Notes under the pieces: generated by a model
Seen by the model: the letters and a program-made list of their open reading frames with translations, nothing else
Told to the model about the DNA's origin: nothing
The model's database searches: none
Assembly: GCA_021604585.1 (NCBI GenBank)
Contig: BQJG01000104.1
Coordinates: 1 to 5,452, forward strand
Source: Hyphococcus sp.
GTDB lineage: Bacteria > Pseudomonadota > Alphaproteobacteria > Caulobacterales > Parvularculaceae
Reading direction: 5' to 3'
DNA length: 5,452 nt
Position numbers and translations under genes: made by a program
Part shown: positions 5,391-5,452 of the stretch, piece after piece
Layout of the letters: the number at the start of each line of letters is the position of its first letter
How positions within the stretch are numbered: position 1 is the stretch's first letter

Positions 5391-5452
5391 CCCCCACTTT
5401 CCGCGCGGACAAAAGAGTGATTGAATGGTCCCGCCATTAACGGGGAGACCAT

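Overview
The window looks like chromosomal DNA of a hopanoid-making alphaproteobacterium, most likely of the Hyphomicrobiales (Rhizobiales) type. Three things suggest this: GC-rich genes (hand-counted 60-base stretches give 62% in ispA and 70% in ispH), the hairpin repeat common in alphaproteobacterial intergenic regions, and an ispH-hpnH gene pair. No genus can be assigned from the sequence alone.

Layout. Bases 1-267 (+) are the 3' end of an MlaC/Ttg2D-family gene, probably the hopanoid-associated HpnM. It meets head-on, with one base between stop codons, an AT-richer gene of unknown function (269-1006, -). Then come ispA for farnesyl diphosphate synthase (1027-1914, -) and a 315-bp gene-free stretch packed with hairpin repeats (1915-2229). 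Next is a 221-residue protein with a YbjN-like body and a DnaJ-type CxxCxGxG zinc knuckle at its C-terminus (2230-2895, -). A 303-bp divergent intergenic region (2896-3198) carries a plausible promoter and a leader hairpin for the rightward pair ispH (3199-4191, +) and hpnH (4236-5390, +). The last 62 bases hold no complete gene.

How the genes fit together. IspH makes IPP and DMAPP in the last step of the MEP pathway. IspA condenses them to farnesyl diphosphate, the precursor of squalene and hopene. HpnH attaches a 5'-deoxyadenosyl group to hopene, the first step toward extended C35 hopanoids. An HpnM/MlaC-type periplasmic lipid carrier would fit lipid trafficking to or from the outer membrane. 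The window therefore covers precursor supply, side-chain initiation and possibly transport for one lipid class. The two genes that do not fit are the low-GC unknown gene and the YbjN-like/zinc-knuckle protein. They are the most interesting items here, together with the repeat-dense region in front of ispA. I see no CRISPR array, tRNA, rRNA, transposase or phage gene.
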